From: JBCBST01 sp039819115
GTDB taxonomy: Bacteria; Bacteroidota; Rhodothermia; Balneolales; Balneolaceae
Length of the DNA stretch: 11,593 nucleotides
Assembly (NCBI GenBank): GCA_039819115.1
Contig: JBCBST010000104.1
Coordinates: 1-11,593 of the forward strand
Direction of reading: 5' to 3'
The notes under the pieces are model-generated. The model was given only the letters and a program-made list of their open reading frames with translations, was not told the origin of the DNA and searched no databases. A program made the translations under genes and the position numbers. Numbering within the stretch: position 1 is the stretch's first letter; each line of letters begins with the position of its first letter. This document shows positions 1 to 7,004 of the stretch, piece after piece.

Positions 1-401
1 TGTTGCAGGGTCAAATCGGGTTGTTTGCCAACAAGCAGTACGTTACCCTGCAACAAGCTTACACAGCTGCTGATATCTTTGTAATGCCTAATATTCCCGT
101 TGAAGGCGATATGGAAGGATTTGGAATTGTACTGCTGGAAGCTAATATTGCCGGTACTCCGGCTGTTGCTTCAGATCTTGAAGGGATAAAGGACGTAATT
201 GAAAATGGTAAGAACGGGTTTAAAAATCCGGTGTATGACGCAGAAGGGTTTGCCGAAAAGATAGACCTTGTGATCTCGAAACACCTTCCGGAAATGGAAA
301 TATCGAGTAAGAAATATGTTGAGGATAATTTTGCGTGGAACTCAGTAGCAAAAAAATATATTTCGTACCTTGATAACGTTATCCAAAGAGTGAAAAGTTA
401 G
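1..401 (+). CDS. Glycosyltransferase family 4 (GT-B fold), C-terminal fragment; 5' end outside window
   Basis: This is the C-terminal part (about 132 residues) of a retaining GT-B glycosyltransferase, which transfers a sugar from a nucleotide-sugar donor to a lipid, polysaccharide or protein acceptor at the cytosolic face of the membrane. The frame is open to the left edge, so the TTG at position 3 is not the real start. Visible evidence is the family's donor-binding block: AADIFVMPN, then EGFGIVLLEA, whose two glutamates (residues 38 and 46 counted from position 3) form the EX7E motif. It is followed by GTPAVASDLEGIKDVIENGKNGF, split here as GTPAVASDLEG plus IKDVIENGKNGF, the usual loop that closes over the donor. 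The end, VAKKYISYLDNVI, is the typical final helix. Acceptor and sugar cannot be told from this fragment. A promoter-like element and about 100 bases separate it from the next gene, so co-transcription is uncertain. Confidence 0.9.
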   Translation, partial: LQGQIGLFANKQYVTLQQAYTAADIFVMPNIPVEGDMEGFGIVLLEANIAGTPAVASDLEGIKDVIENGKNGFKNPVYDAEGFAEKIDLVISKHLPEMEISSKKYVEDNFAWNSVAKKYISYLDNVIQRVKS

Positions 402-430
402 CTTCTTTAGTGCGTTTGGCGCTGGCTTAA

Positions 431-461
431 TTTGATACAAAATTAATACTAACTATATTTC
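431..461 (+). promoter_or_regulatory. Putative Bacteroidota-type promoter upstream of the SPT-like gene
   Basis: TTTG at 431-434, a 19-base spacer, then TATATTTC at 454-461. The Bacteroidota sigma factor consensus is TTTG-N19-TAnnTTTG, so the -33 box and spacing fit exactly and the -7 box misses only the last base. It lies in the 102-base gap and would start transcription about 35 bases before the ATG at 504. Assignment rests on pattern only. Confidence 0.45.
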
Positions 462-503
462 GCCGTTAAGTACCCAAATTTTTTGTGAGTGAGGACCTCC
501 CGG

Positions 504-1736
504 ATGGCCGGAACCAAAGTAGACATTGCAAACGACATCTTCGAAAAGGCATATAACTTTACGATTGCCGATGAAATAAGAGAACAGGGCTTATATCCTT
601 ACTTTAAACCACTTGAAGCAACCGATGGTACCATAGTTGAGATCGAGGGGCATGAAGTGATCATGGCCGGATCTAACAACTATCTTGGTTTGACCAACGA
701 TCGCCGTACCATCGAAGCAGCTCAACAGGCTCTTACCAAATACGGGACTGGTTGCACTGGCTCGCGTTATCTTAACGGAACACTCGATATACACATTGAG
801 CTGGAAGAGAAATTAGCTGAGTTTATGGGCAAAGAAGCCTGTGTGCTATTTTCTACTGGTTACCAGACCAACGAAGGTTCCATTCAAACCATAGCTGGCC
901 GGAACGACATCATTTTCTCTGACCGGGATAATCATGCCTGTATTGTGATGGGAACGTTGGCATCGAATGCAAAAACCGTTCGGTATTTGCATAACGACAT
1001 GGATCAACTCCGTAAAATGTTAGAACGGGAAGATTCTGAAGCCGGAAAGATTATTGTTTCGGATGGTGTGTTTTCTATGAGTGGTACGCTGGCCAAAGTA
1101 CCCGAGCTCGTTGCCCTCGCTAAAGAATTTAACGCCCGATTGTATTTAGATGATGCTCATGCCGTTGGTGTTGTTGGGGAGGGCGGACGTGGTTCTGCTT
1201 CTGTATTCGGGCTTACGGATGATGTGGATTTAATCAGTGGTACATTTTCCAAGTCATTTGCATCGCTAGGCGGTTTCCTTGTTGGCACGCGGCCTGTTAT
1301 CGAATACATCCGTCATTCTTCACCAGCTCATATATTCAGTGCCTCCATGCCACCGGCAAATGTGGCTACCGTGTTAAAAGCACTTGAGATTCTGAAAGAG
1401 GAAACCTGGCGTCTCGATCGTCTCGAAGAAATTGCCGTTTACATGCGGACAGAACTAAGAAACTTAGGCTTCAACGTTTGGACAAGCGAGTCTCCCATCA
1501 TACCTGTTGTAATTGGTGAGATGATGAAATGCTTCGAGTTCTGGAAAGACCTGTTTCAGGAAGGTGTTTACGCCAATGCGGTTGTTCCTCCAGCTGTACC
1601 CAAAGGCCAGTCCTTGTTGCGTACCAGTTACATGGCCAGTCATACAGACGATCATTTGAATCGAATTCTGGAAGCGTTTAGAAAAGTTGGAATCAGGCAC
1701 GGTATTATTGACCAGAACGGCCACGGTGCCGTTTAA
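504..1736 (+). CDS. spt: Alpha-oxoamine synthase, probable serine palmitoyltransferase (PLP-dependent)
   Basis: A 410-residue cytosolic PLP enzyme of fold type I. The family condenses an amino acid with an acyl thioester, releasing CO2; serine palmitoyltransferase (SPT) joins serine and a fatty acyl group to give 3-oxosphinganine. Visible family blocks are MAGSNNYLGL, TGCTGSRYLNGTLDIH, SDRDNHACI (H144 stacks on PLP), DDAHAVGVVGEGGRG (D216 and H219) and GTFSKSFASLGGF (K250, Schiff base). The spacing H-75-H-31-K equals what I recall for Sphingomonas SPT (H159, H234, K265); AONS and KBL differ between the last two. I chose ATG 504 over an in-frame GTG at 489: GAGG lies about 9 bases before the ATG, the GTG has none, and homologous N-termini begin near DIFEKAYNF. 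The next gene follows after 10 bases and is a bCerS-like acyltransferase, which favours SPT. Alternatives are 8-amino-7-oxononanoate synthase or 2-amino-3-ketobutyrate CoA ligase; family is certain, substrate is not. Confidence 0.72.
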   Translation: MAGTKVDIANDIFEKAYNFTIADEIREQGLYPYFKPLEATDGTIVEIEGHEVIMAGSNNYLGLTNDRRTIEAAQQALTKYGTGCTGSRYLNGTLDIHIELEEKLAEFMGKEACVLFSTGYQTNEGSIQTIAGRNDIIFSDRDNHACIVMGTLASNAKTVRYLHNDMDQLRKMLEREDSEAGKIIVSDGVFSMSGTLAKVPELVALAKEFNARLYLDDAHAVGVVGEGGRGSASVFGLTDDVDLISGTFSKSFASLGGFLVGTRPVIEYIRHSSPAHIFSASMPPANVATVLKALEILKEETWRLDRLEEIAVYMRTELRNLGFNVWTSESPIIPVVIGEMMKCFEFWKDLFQEGVYANAVVPPAVPKGQSLLRTSYMASHTDDHLNRILEAFRKVGIRHGIIDQNGHGAV

Positions 1737-1746
1737 ATAAACACAC

Positions 1747-2871
1747 ATGAATACCAACGGGGTTACCTTCGTTACAACAGAAGAAGAGCGAAAAAGCTTT
1801 ATCGAATTTCCATATACCCATTATGCAAATGATGGTACATGGGTTCCTCCGCTCAGAATGGAACAGAAAAAGCTGATCGATACGAAGAAGAACCCTTACT
1901 TCAATGATGCAGAAATCGCGCTCTTTGTTGCAGAAAAAAACGGCCAGATAGCCGGACGTATTTCTGCCGTTGTTGATCATCGTTTTAACAAATATCACGA
2001 TTCTAAAGTAGGCCACTTCGGGTTTTTTGAATCCATTGATGATCAATATACCGCAGACTGGTTGTTTCGTGTGGCTGAAGACTGGCTTCGGGATAAAGGC
2101 ATGACGGAAGTATTGGGCCCTGCCAGCCCAGGTATGATGGACATGATTGGAATCCTTGTAGATGGATTCGATAAACAGCCCTACATTCTCATGCCTTACA
2201 ACAAGCCGTACTATGAAAAACTTATCTTGGCGGCTGGGTTTGAGCCCGATATGGATTTACTTGCTTATGTAGTGAATCAACAGACCGTTTCTTTGGACCG
2301 GATGAATCGGGCGATGGAAATCGTAAAGAAAAGAAATCCAAATCTTGTTATACGCCCCGTCAATCTTAAGAAGATTAATAAAGAGGTTGAGATCGTTCGG
2401 CATATCTATAACGAATCATGGAAAGATAACTGGGGATTTTTGCCCCTTACGAAAGAAGAGTTACAGGCAACGGCGGAAGATTTTAAACAGATCTTAGACA
2501 CAGACTTTGCCCATATTGCTGAGATTGATGGTAACCCTATTGGGTTTTCGGTTGCATTGCCGGATTATAACATGGTGTTTAAAAATATGAAGGGAAATCT
2601 GTTCCCATTTGGATTCGTAAAGTTATTATTGGGCAGGCGTAAGATAAATCGAATCCGAACGGCGCTTATGGGCATCCTTCCCGAGTATCGTGGGAAAGGT
2701 ATTGATGCGTTGATGCATCAGAAATCAATAGAGAATGGTATGCGGCGGGACTTTTTTGAGTCTGAATTGAGTTGGGTATTGGGTACAAATCAGGAGATGA
2801 TCCGGGTTGCTGAACGGATTGGAGGCAAGCTGGATAAAACCTACCGAATGTATAGAAAGAAGTTGGTTTAA
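1747..2871 (+). CDS. YghO/bCerS-like GNAT-fold acyltransferase, candidate bacterial ceramide synthase
   Basis: A 374-residue protein with a GNAT-like acyltransferase end. The N-terminal block FIEFPYTHYANDGTWVPPL, then KKNPYFNDAEIALFVAEKNG and IAGRISAV, and the middle MPYNKPYYEKLILAAGFE are the signature, as I remember it, of the YghO family, which includes the Caulobacter bacterial ceramide synthase bCerS. The C-terminal part has GILPEYRGKGIDALM (residues 309-323), with RGKG at 315-318 matching the acyl-CoA pyrophosphate-binding loop of GNAT enzymes. No signal peptide or membrane segment is evident. It starts 10 bases after the SPT-like gene with no Shine-Dalgarno, so the two are very likely one transcript. 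If the neighbour is SPT, this enzyme would N-acylate 3-oxosphinganine to oxidised ceramide; a CerR-type reductase, the expected third enzyme, is not in the window. Function in lipid synthesis is inferred from family and context; an acyltransferase on some other amine is the alternative. Confidence 0.62.
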   Translation: MNTNGVTFVTTEEERKSFIEFPYTHYANDGTWVPPLRMEQKKLIDTKKNPYFNDAEIALFVAEKNGQIAGRISAVVDHRFNKYHDSKVGHFGFFESIDDQYTADWLFRVAEDWLRDKGMTEVLGPASPGMMDMIGILVDGFDKQPYILMPYNKPYYEKLILAAGFEPDMDLLAYVVNQQTVSLDRMNRAMEIVKKRNPNLVIRPVNLKKINKEVEIVRHIYNESWKDNWGFLPLTKEELQATAEDFKQILDTDFAHIAEIDGNPIGFSVALPDYNMVFKNMKGNLFPFGFVKLLLGRRKINRIRTALMGILPEYRGKGIDALMHQKSIENGMRRDFFESELSWVLGTNQEMIRVAERIGGKLDKTYRMYRKKLV

Positions 2872-2924
2872 TACCGTTTTCATACTTCCTTCATGCTGGC
2901 GGGATAGGTTAAGGGGTACGATTA

Positions 2925-2959
2925 TTTACAGTAAGCCAATCTGTAATACCGTACTTTTG
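2925..2959 (+). promoter_or_regulatory. Putative promoter of fumC
   Basis: TACTTTTG at 2952-2959 matches the Bacteroidota -7 consensus TAnnTTTG at every fixed base. TTTACA at 2925-2930 stands 21 bases upstream as a weak -33 box. Transcription would begin near 2965, giving a leader of about 30 bases before the ATG at 2994. The rest of this 122-base gap (2872-2993) shows no clear terminator. Confidence 0.45.
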
Positions 2960-2993
2960 AACCGAAATTTTTGATCCTTAGAATATTGATTGT

Positions 2994-4385
2994 ATGAGCG
3001 ATTTCAGAGTCGAAACTGATTCCATGGGCGATGTGAAAGTTCCTGTTAATGCCCTGTATAAAGCCCAAACCCAACGTGCTTTTGATAATTTTCCGATAAG
3101 CGGAATTCGTTTCGGACGCCGCTTTATAGAGGCCCTGGGATGTGTTAAAAAAGCTGCAGCAATCGCTAATAATGAACTTGGTTTATTAGAGACTGAAGTT
3201 GCAGAAGCCATTCAAAAAGGAGCACAGGAGGTCATAGACGGTCGTCATGACGATCAATTTGTGATCGATATCTTTCAGACAGGTTCCGGTACTTCATCGA
3301 ATATGAACGCCAATGAGGTAATTGCTCAATTGGCGAACCAGTTGAAAGGAGAAACGGATACGGTGATTCATCCAAATGACCATATCAATTTCGGACAAAG
3401 CTCGAATGACGTTATTCCAACGACTATCCGTGTTGCGGCGGTGTTGTCGGTGGTACGTAATCTTATCCCTTCCCTTCAACATCTTCATGATACGTTTATC
3501 TCGAAAGGCCGGGAGTTTGCCGACGTCGTTAAAACGGGGCGAACCCATCTTATGGATGCCATGCCCGTTACCCTTCAGCAAGAATTTGGTGGTTATGCCA
3601 GGCAAATAGAATTGGGTATTGCCCGGGTTGAAGCAGCTCTGGAGCGTGTTCGGGAACTGCCTCAGGGTGGTACTGCTGTAGGAACAGGTATCAACACCCA
3701 CCCCGAGTTTGGAGATTCTTTTGCTGAAGCCATCTCCGAACTTACGGGCGAAGAGTTTTGGGAGGCTAAAAATCATTTTGAAGCACAAGCCACTGTTGAT
3801 GCCCCGGTTGAGTTAAGCGGGCAGTTAAAAACCATCGCTGTTAGCCTGATGAAAATTGGTAACGACCTGCGCTGGATGAACTCAGGACCTAATAGCGGCT
3901 TGGGTGAGATTCAGCTGGCAGCCTTACAACCCGGATCGTCTATCATGCCCGGAAAAGTAAACCCCGTCATTGAAGAGTCCCTTACCATGGTTTGTGCCCA
4001 GGTTATTGGAAATGATGCAACCGTAACGATTGCCGGTCAGGCCGGAAATTTTGAGCTGAATGTAATGCTGCCGGTTGTCGCTCATAATCTGCTTCAATCC
4101 ATCGAAATTCTGGCCAATGCGTCCCGTAACCTGGCCGATCGCTCAGTTTCTTTGTTAACAGCACGCAGAGAAGTAATCCAGGATATGGTTGGCAGAAATC
4201 CGATTTTGGTTACGGCGCTTAATCCTATTATCGGGTACGACCTGGCTGCCAAAATTGCCAAGAAAGCATTTGCCGAAAATCGACCTGTACTGGATGTGGC
4301 CCGGGAAATGACGGATTTATCGGACGAAGAGCTGGAAAAGGCACTTGATCCAATTAAAATGACGGAAGGTGGTTTTACTGAATAA
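2994..4385 (+). CDS. fumC: Fumarate hydratase class II (fumarase C)
   Basis: A 463-residue, iron-independent fumarase that interconverts fumarate and L-malate in the TCA cycle; the family forms cytosolic homotetramers. Length is that of the family. All three conserved regions of the fumarase/aspartase superfamily are visible: SGTSSNMNANE (residues 98-108), TGRTHLMDAMPV with the catalytic-region histidine H185, and the signature loop GSSIMPGKVNP (314-324), which carries the catalytic serine. HINFGQSSNDVIPT lies between the first two. GTAVGTGINTHPEF reads as fumarase rather than aspartase. The start MSDFRVETDSMGDVKVP is the family's normal N-terminus; no Shine-Dalgarno is seen, as is common in Bacteroidota. 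It has its own promoter-like element and is followed by a 12-base-stem dyad, so it is probably a single-gene unit. Nothing appears damaged. Confidence 0.96.
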   Translation: MSDFRVETDSMGDVKVPVNALYKAQTQRAFDNFPISGIRFGRRFIEALGCVKKAAAIANNELGLLETEVAEAIQKGAQEVIDGRHDDQFVIDIFQTGSGTSSNMNANEVIAQLANQLKGETDTVIHPNDHINFGQSSNDVIPTTIRVAAVLSVVRNLIPSLQHLHDTFISKGREFADVVKTGRTHLMDAMPVTLQQEFGGYARQIELGIARVEAALERVRELPQGGTAVGTGINTHPEFGDSFAEAISELTGEEFWEAKNHFEAQATVDAPVELSGQLKTIAVSLMKIGNDLRWMNSGPNSGLGEIQLAALQPGSSIMPGKVNPVIEESLTMVCAQVIGNDATVTIAGQAGNFELNVMLPVVAHNLLQSIEILANASRNLADRSVSLLTARREVIQDMVGRNPILVTALNPIIGYDLAAKIAKKAFAENRPVLDVAREMTDLSDEELEKALDPIKMTEGGFTE

Positions 4386-4400
4386 TTAAATCATATCCGA

Positions 4401-4434
4401 AAAAGTGCTTTTAATTGCTTAGAAAAGCGCTTTT
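4401..4434 (+). terminator. Two near-identical 12-base palindromes forming a dyad: fumC terminator or operator pair
   Basis: AAAAGTGCTTTT (4401-4412) and AAAAGCGCTTTT (4423-4434) differ by one base. The second is a perfect palindrome. Because each is nearly self-complementary, they also pair with each other: a 12-base-pair stem with one G-U and a 10-base loop, starting 16 bases after the fumC stop. That could be a fumC terminator, although no run of T follows outside the stem. Their starts are 22 bases apart, about two helical turns, and they overlap the promoter-like element of the next gene, so a paired operator is the alternative. Confidence 0.45.
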
Positions 4435-4447
4435 ATGTATACTTTCG
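4415..4447 (+). promoter_or_regulatory. Putative promoter of the E1 dehydrogenase gene
   Basis: TTG at 4415-4417 and TACTTTCG at 4440-4447, with 22 bases between. The -7 box matches TAnnTTTG except for one base; the spacing is a little long. The second 12-base palindrome (4423-4434) would lie between the two boxes, the position of a classic repressor site. An 8-base palindrome GGGTACCC at 4459-4466 lies in the expected leader. Low certainty. Confidence 0.3.
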
Positions 4448-4494
4448 CCCCTTGAGTTGGGTACCCTGTACATTGAACATCGTTAATCATTAGC

Positions 4495-4500
4495 AAGGAG
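4495..4500 (+). promoter_or_regulatory. Strong Shine-Dalgarno (AAGGAG) fixing the E1 start
   Basis: AAGGAG ends 5 bases before ATG 4506. It is the clearest ribosome binding site in the window, where the other genes have weak or no such sites, and suggests high translation of the E1 enzyme. Confidence 0.75.
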
Positions 4501-4505
4501 TTGGA

Positions 4506-6932
4506 ATGGCTGAAGCAGTCGCCAAATCATCAAGAAGTAAATTCTCTGCTGCAAGAAAAAAAGAAATTTTAGCAGATTTTAAGTTAGGCTGGGTAAGCCG
4601 CCACATGTCGTTGGTAGGGAGAAAAGAAGTATTAACCGGGAAGGCGAAATTCGGGATTTTTGGGGACGGCAAAGAAGTGCCCCAAATTGCAATGGCAAAG
4701 CAATTTAAAAACGGAGATTTCCGGTCTGGTTATTATCGCGATCAAACATTCATGCTTGCGATTGAAGGCACAACACCGCAACAGTTTTTCGCCCAGCTAT
4801 ACGCTCATGCTGATGTACATGCCGATCCATTTTCGGCCGGGCGACAAATGAACGCTCACTTTGCCACCCGATTAATCGATGAAGAAGGGAACTGGATCGA
4901 CCAGACTGCATCAAAAAACACCTCTTCCGACATTTCACCTACTGCCGGCCAAATGGCCCGGTTATTAGGATTAGCCCAGGCATCAAAAGTATACCGGAAT
5001 GAAAAAGCGCTCAAAGCAAAAGGTTCCGGATGGGAGAAGTTCTCTAAGAAAGGCAACGAAGTAGCTTTTGGTACTATTGGTGATGCCAGTACTTCAGAAG
5101 GGTTATTCTGGGAAACCATCAATGCTGCTGGCGTGCTTCAGGTTCCCATGGTGTTAAGTGTTTGGGATGATGGCTGGGGTATCTCGGTACCGAAGAAGTA
5201 TCAAACCACGAAAGAGAGTATTTCAGATGTATTGAGTGGTTTTAAACGAACGAAAACCAAACCCGGGTTTGAAATACTAAAGGTTCGGGCATGGGATTAC
5301 GAAGCCTTGGTTAATACGTACAAAGACGCCGTTAGTATTGCCAGAAAAGAACATGTACCTGTTCTGGTTCATGTAGAAGAAGTAACCCAACCCCAGGGAC
5401 ATTCCACTTCGGGCTCCCATGAACGATATAAAACAGAAGAACGCCTTCAGTTCGAACAAGAGTTTTGCTGCCTGGATCAGCTTCGAAAATGGATCGTAAA
5501 GAACAAAATTGCGACGGCAAAAAAATTGGATGAGCTTGAAGCTGAAGCTCAGAAAGAAGTAAATGATGCCCGTCAAGCGGCCTGGCAAGCTTATTTTGAA
5601 CCCATCAAAGAGGAAAAATTCAAAGCATTGGAGCTCATGGTTCAATTAGCAGAGGAAACTTCAAGTTCGGCAATTACGGATACCGCGAAGGCATTAAAAA
5701 GTTACCCAACGGCTATACGTAGGGATATCATGGGAGCTTCCAAAAAAGCGCTGCGATACTCAGCCGGCTTCTCTTCATCTACCCGCGATGAGCTTATCCG
5801 TTTTATTGATGAGTATGAAGCAATGGGAAAAGAAAACTATAATACCCACTTGTACAGTCAAACGGCTTATTCTCCTGTACAGGTTGAGGAAGTTAAACCG
5901 GCCTATTCAGAATCATCGAAAATGGTGGATGGCCGAATGGTGATTCGGGAAAATTTTGTAAAGCTATTTGAAAATCATCCCAGCACCCTGGTGTTTGGTG
6001 AAGATTCCGGAAAGCTGGGTGATGTAAACAAAGGGCTGGAAGGGCTTCAGGAACTGTTTGGCGAAATACGGGTTAGTGATGCAGGTATTCGCGAAGCAAC
6101 GATTTTAGGACAAGGCATAGGGATGGCTCTGCGCGGACTACGACCTATTGCCGAAATACAGTACCTGGATTATCTATTGTATTGTTTCCAGGGGATCAGT
6201 GACGATCTGGCAACTCTTCGATACCGAACAAAAGGTGGCCAGGCTGCACCTCTTATTATTCGTACCCGTGGGCATCGGCTGGAGGGGATCTGGCATTCTG
6301 GATCACCGATGGGCATGATTCTGGGCGGGGCAAGGGGTGTGCATGTTTGCGTTCCCCGTAACCTTACAGAAGCTGCTGGTTTTTATAATACCCTGATTCA
6401 GGGCGATGACCCCGCTATTATCATCGAACCGTTAAATGGATACCGCTTAAAGGAACAAATGCCGGATAATATTGGGGAGTTTACTACCCCGCTGGGTATT
6501 CCTGAGATCATCCGGACAGGAACGGATATTACCATTGTTTCTTATGGTTCCACATTTAACATCGTACAGAGTATAGTGCCAGAATTTGATAAGGCAGGAA
6601 TCTCAGTTGAACTGATTGACCTCCGTACCTTATTGCCGTTCGATCGCACTCACGTCATTAAAGAATCTATCAAAAAGACCAACCGCTTATTGGTTGTGGA
6701 TGAAGATGTACCCGGTGGTGCTTCTGGTTTTATCCTGGACAGGATACTGCAGGAACAGGAAGCGTACTTTTACCTGGATTCAGAACCGAAAACTCTTTCT
6801 GCGAAGGCTCATCGTCCGGCATATGCATCCGATGGGGATTACTTCAGTAAACCTAATGCAGAAGAAATTTTCGACACCGTATATGCGATGATGAGAGAAG
6901 TAAATCCAACGCAATTCCCGGCCATTTATTAA
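4506..6932 (+). CDS. Fused alpha/beta E1 of a 2-oxo acid dehydrogenase complex (branched-chain type), TPP-dependent
   Basis: An 808-residue single chain joining the E1 alpha and E1 beta subunits that are separate in most bacteria. E1 decarboxylates a 2-oxo acid on thiamine diphosphate and passes the acyl group to the lipoyl domain of an E2 partner, which is not in this window. The alpha part (about 30-370) has GDASTSEG from residue 192 and WDDGWGISVP (D221-D222), which correspond to the GDG...NN cofactor motif, and HSTSGSHERY (299-308). A lysine- and glutamate-rich linker (about 370-470) follows. The beta part (from about M473) shows FGEDSGKLGDVNKG (E499), GQGIGMALRGLRPIAEIQY, H597 in IWHSGSPMG, and DLRTLLPFDRTHV. 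Both halves look intact. The usual metal-ligand NN is DD, apparently a feature of this fused group rather than damage. Branched-chain 2-oxo acids are the best guess; pyruvate is possible. Its own promoter and strong ribosome site suggest independent expression. Confidence 0.85.
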   Translation: MAEAVAKSSRSKFSAARKKEILADFKLGWVSRHMSLVGRKEVLTGKAKFGIFGDGKEVPQIAMAKQFKNGDFRSGYYRDQTFMLAIEGTTPQQFFAQLYAHADVHADPFSAGRQMNAHFATRLIDEEGNWIDQTASKNTSSDISPTAGQMARLLGLAQASKVYRNEKALKAKGSGWEKFSKKGNEVAFGTIGDASTSEGLFWETINAAGVLQVPMVLSVWDDGWGISVPKKYQTTKESISDVLSGFKRTKTKPGFEILKVRAWDYEALVNTYKDAVSIARKEHVPVLVHVEEVTQPQGHSTSGSHERYKTEERLQFEQEFCCLDQLRKWIVKNKIATAKKLDELEAEAQKEVNDARQAAWQAYFEPIKEEKFKALELMVQLAEETSSSAITDTAKALKSYPTAIRRDIMGASKKALRYSAGFSSSTRDELIRFIDEYEAMGKENYNTHLYSQTAYSPVQVEEVKPAYSESSKMVDGRMVIRENFVKLFENHPSTLVFGEDSGKLGDVNKGLEGLQELFGEIRVSDAGIREATILGQGIGMALRGLRPIAEIQYLDYLLYCFQGISDDLATLRYRTKGGQAAPLIIRTRGHRLEGIWHSGSPMGMILGGARGVHVCVPRNLTEAAGFYNTLIQGDDPAIIIEPLNGYRLKEQMPDNIGEFTTPLGIPEIIRTGTDITIVSYGSTFNIVQSIVPEFDKAGISVELIDLRTLLPFDRTHVIKESIKKTNRLLVVDEDVPGGASGFILDRILQEQEAYFYLDSEPKTLSAKAHRPAYASDGDYFSKPNAEEIFDTVYAMMREVNPTQFPAIY

Positions 6933-7004
6933 CCATCTTCTTTACTGAAACTATTTAGGTTGATACTCGTTCTTATTCCGATGTAGTAGAGTAACGGATT
7001 ACCT

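Noticed and set aside
409..423. Small hairpin (AGTGC, loop, GCGCT) after the glycosyltransferase
   Set aside because: Only five pairs including a G-U, and no following T run; not a convincing terminator.
489..503. In-frame GTG 15 bases upstream as the start of the SPT-like gene
   Set aside because: It has no ribosome site, while ATG 504 has GAGG at proper distance and the extra five residues do not fit the family N-terminus.
2869..2952. 9-base direct repeat TAATACCGT at 2869-2877 and 2944-2952
   Set aside because: Short, with one copy overlapping the upstream stop codon; likely chance.
3294..3788. 164-residue antisense open frame inside fumC
   Set aside because: It opposes a fully conserved enzyme gene, and its sequence shows no domain or ribosome site.
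4459..4466. 8-base palindrome GGGTACCC in the E1 leader
   Set aside because: Too short to interpret alone and there is no second copy nearby.
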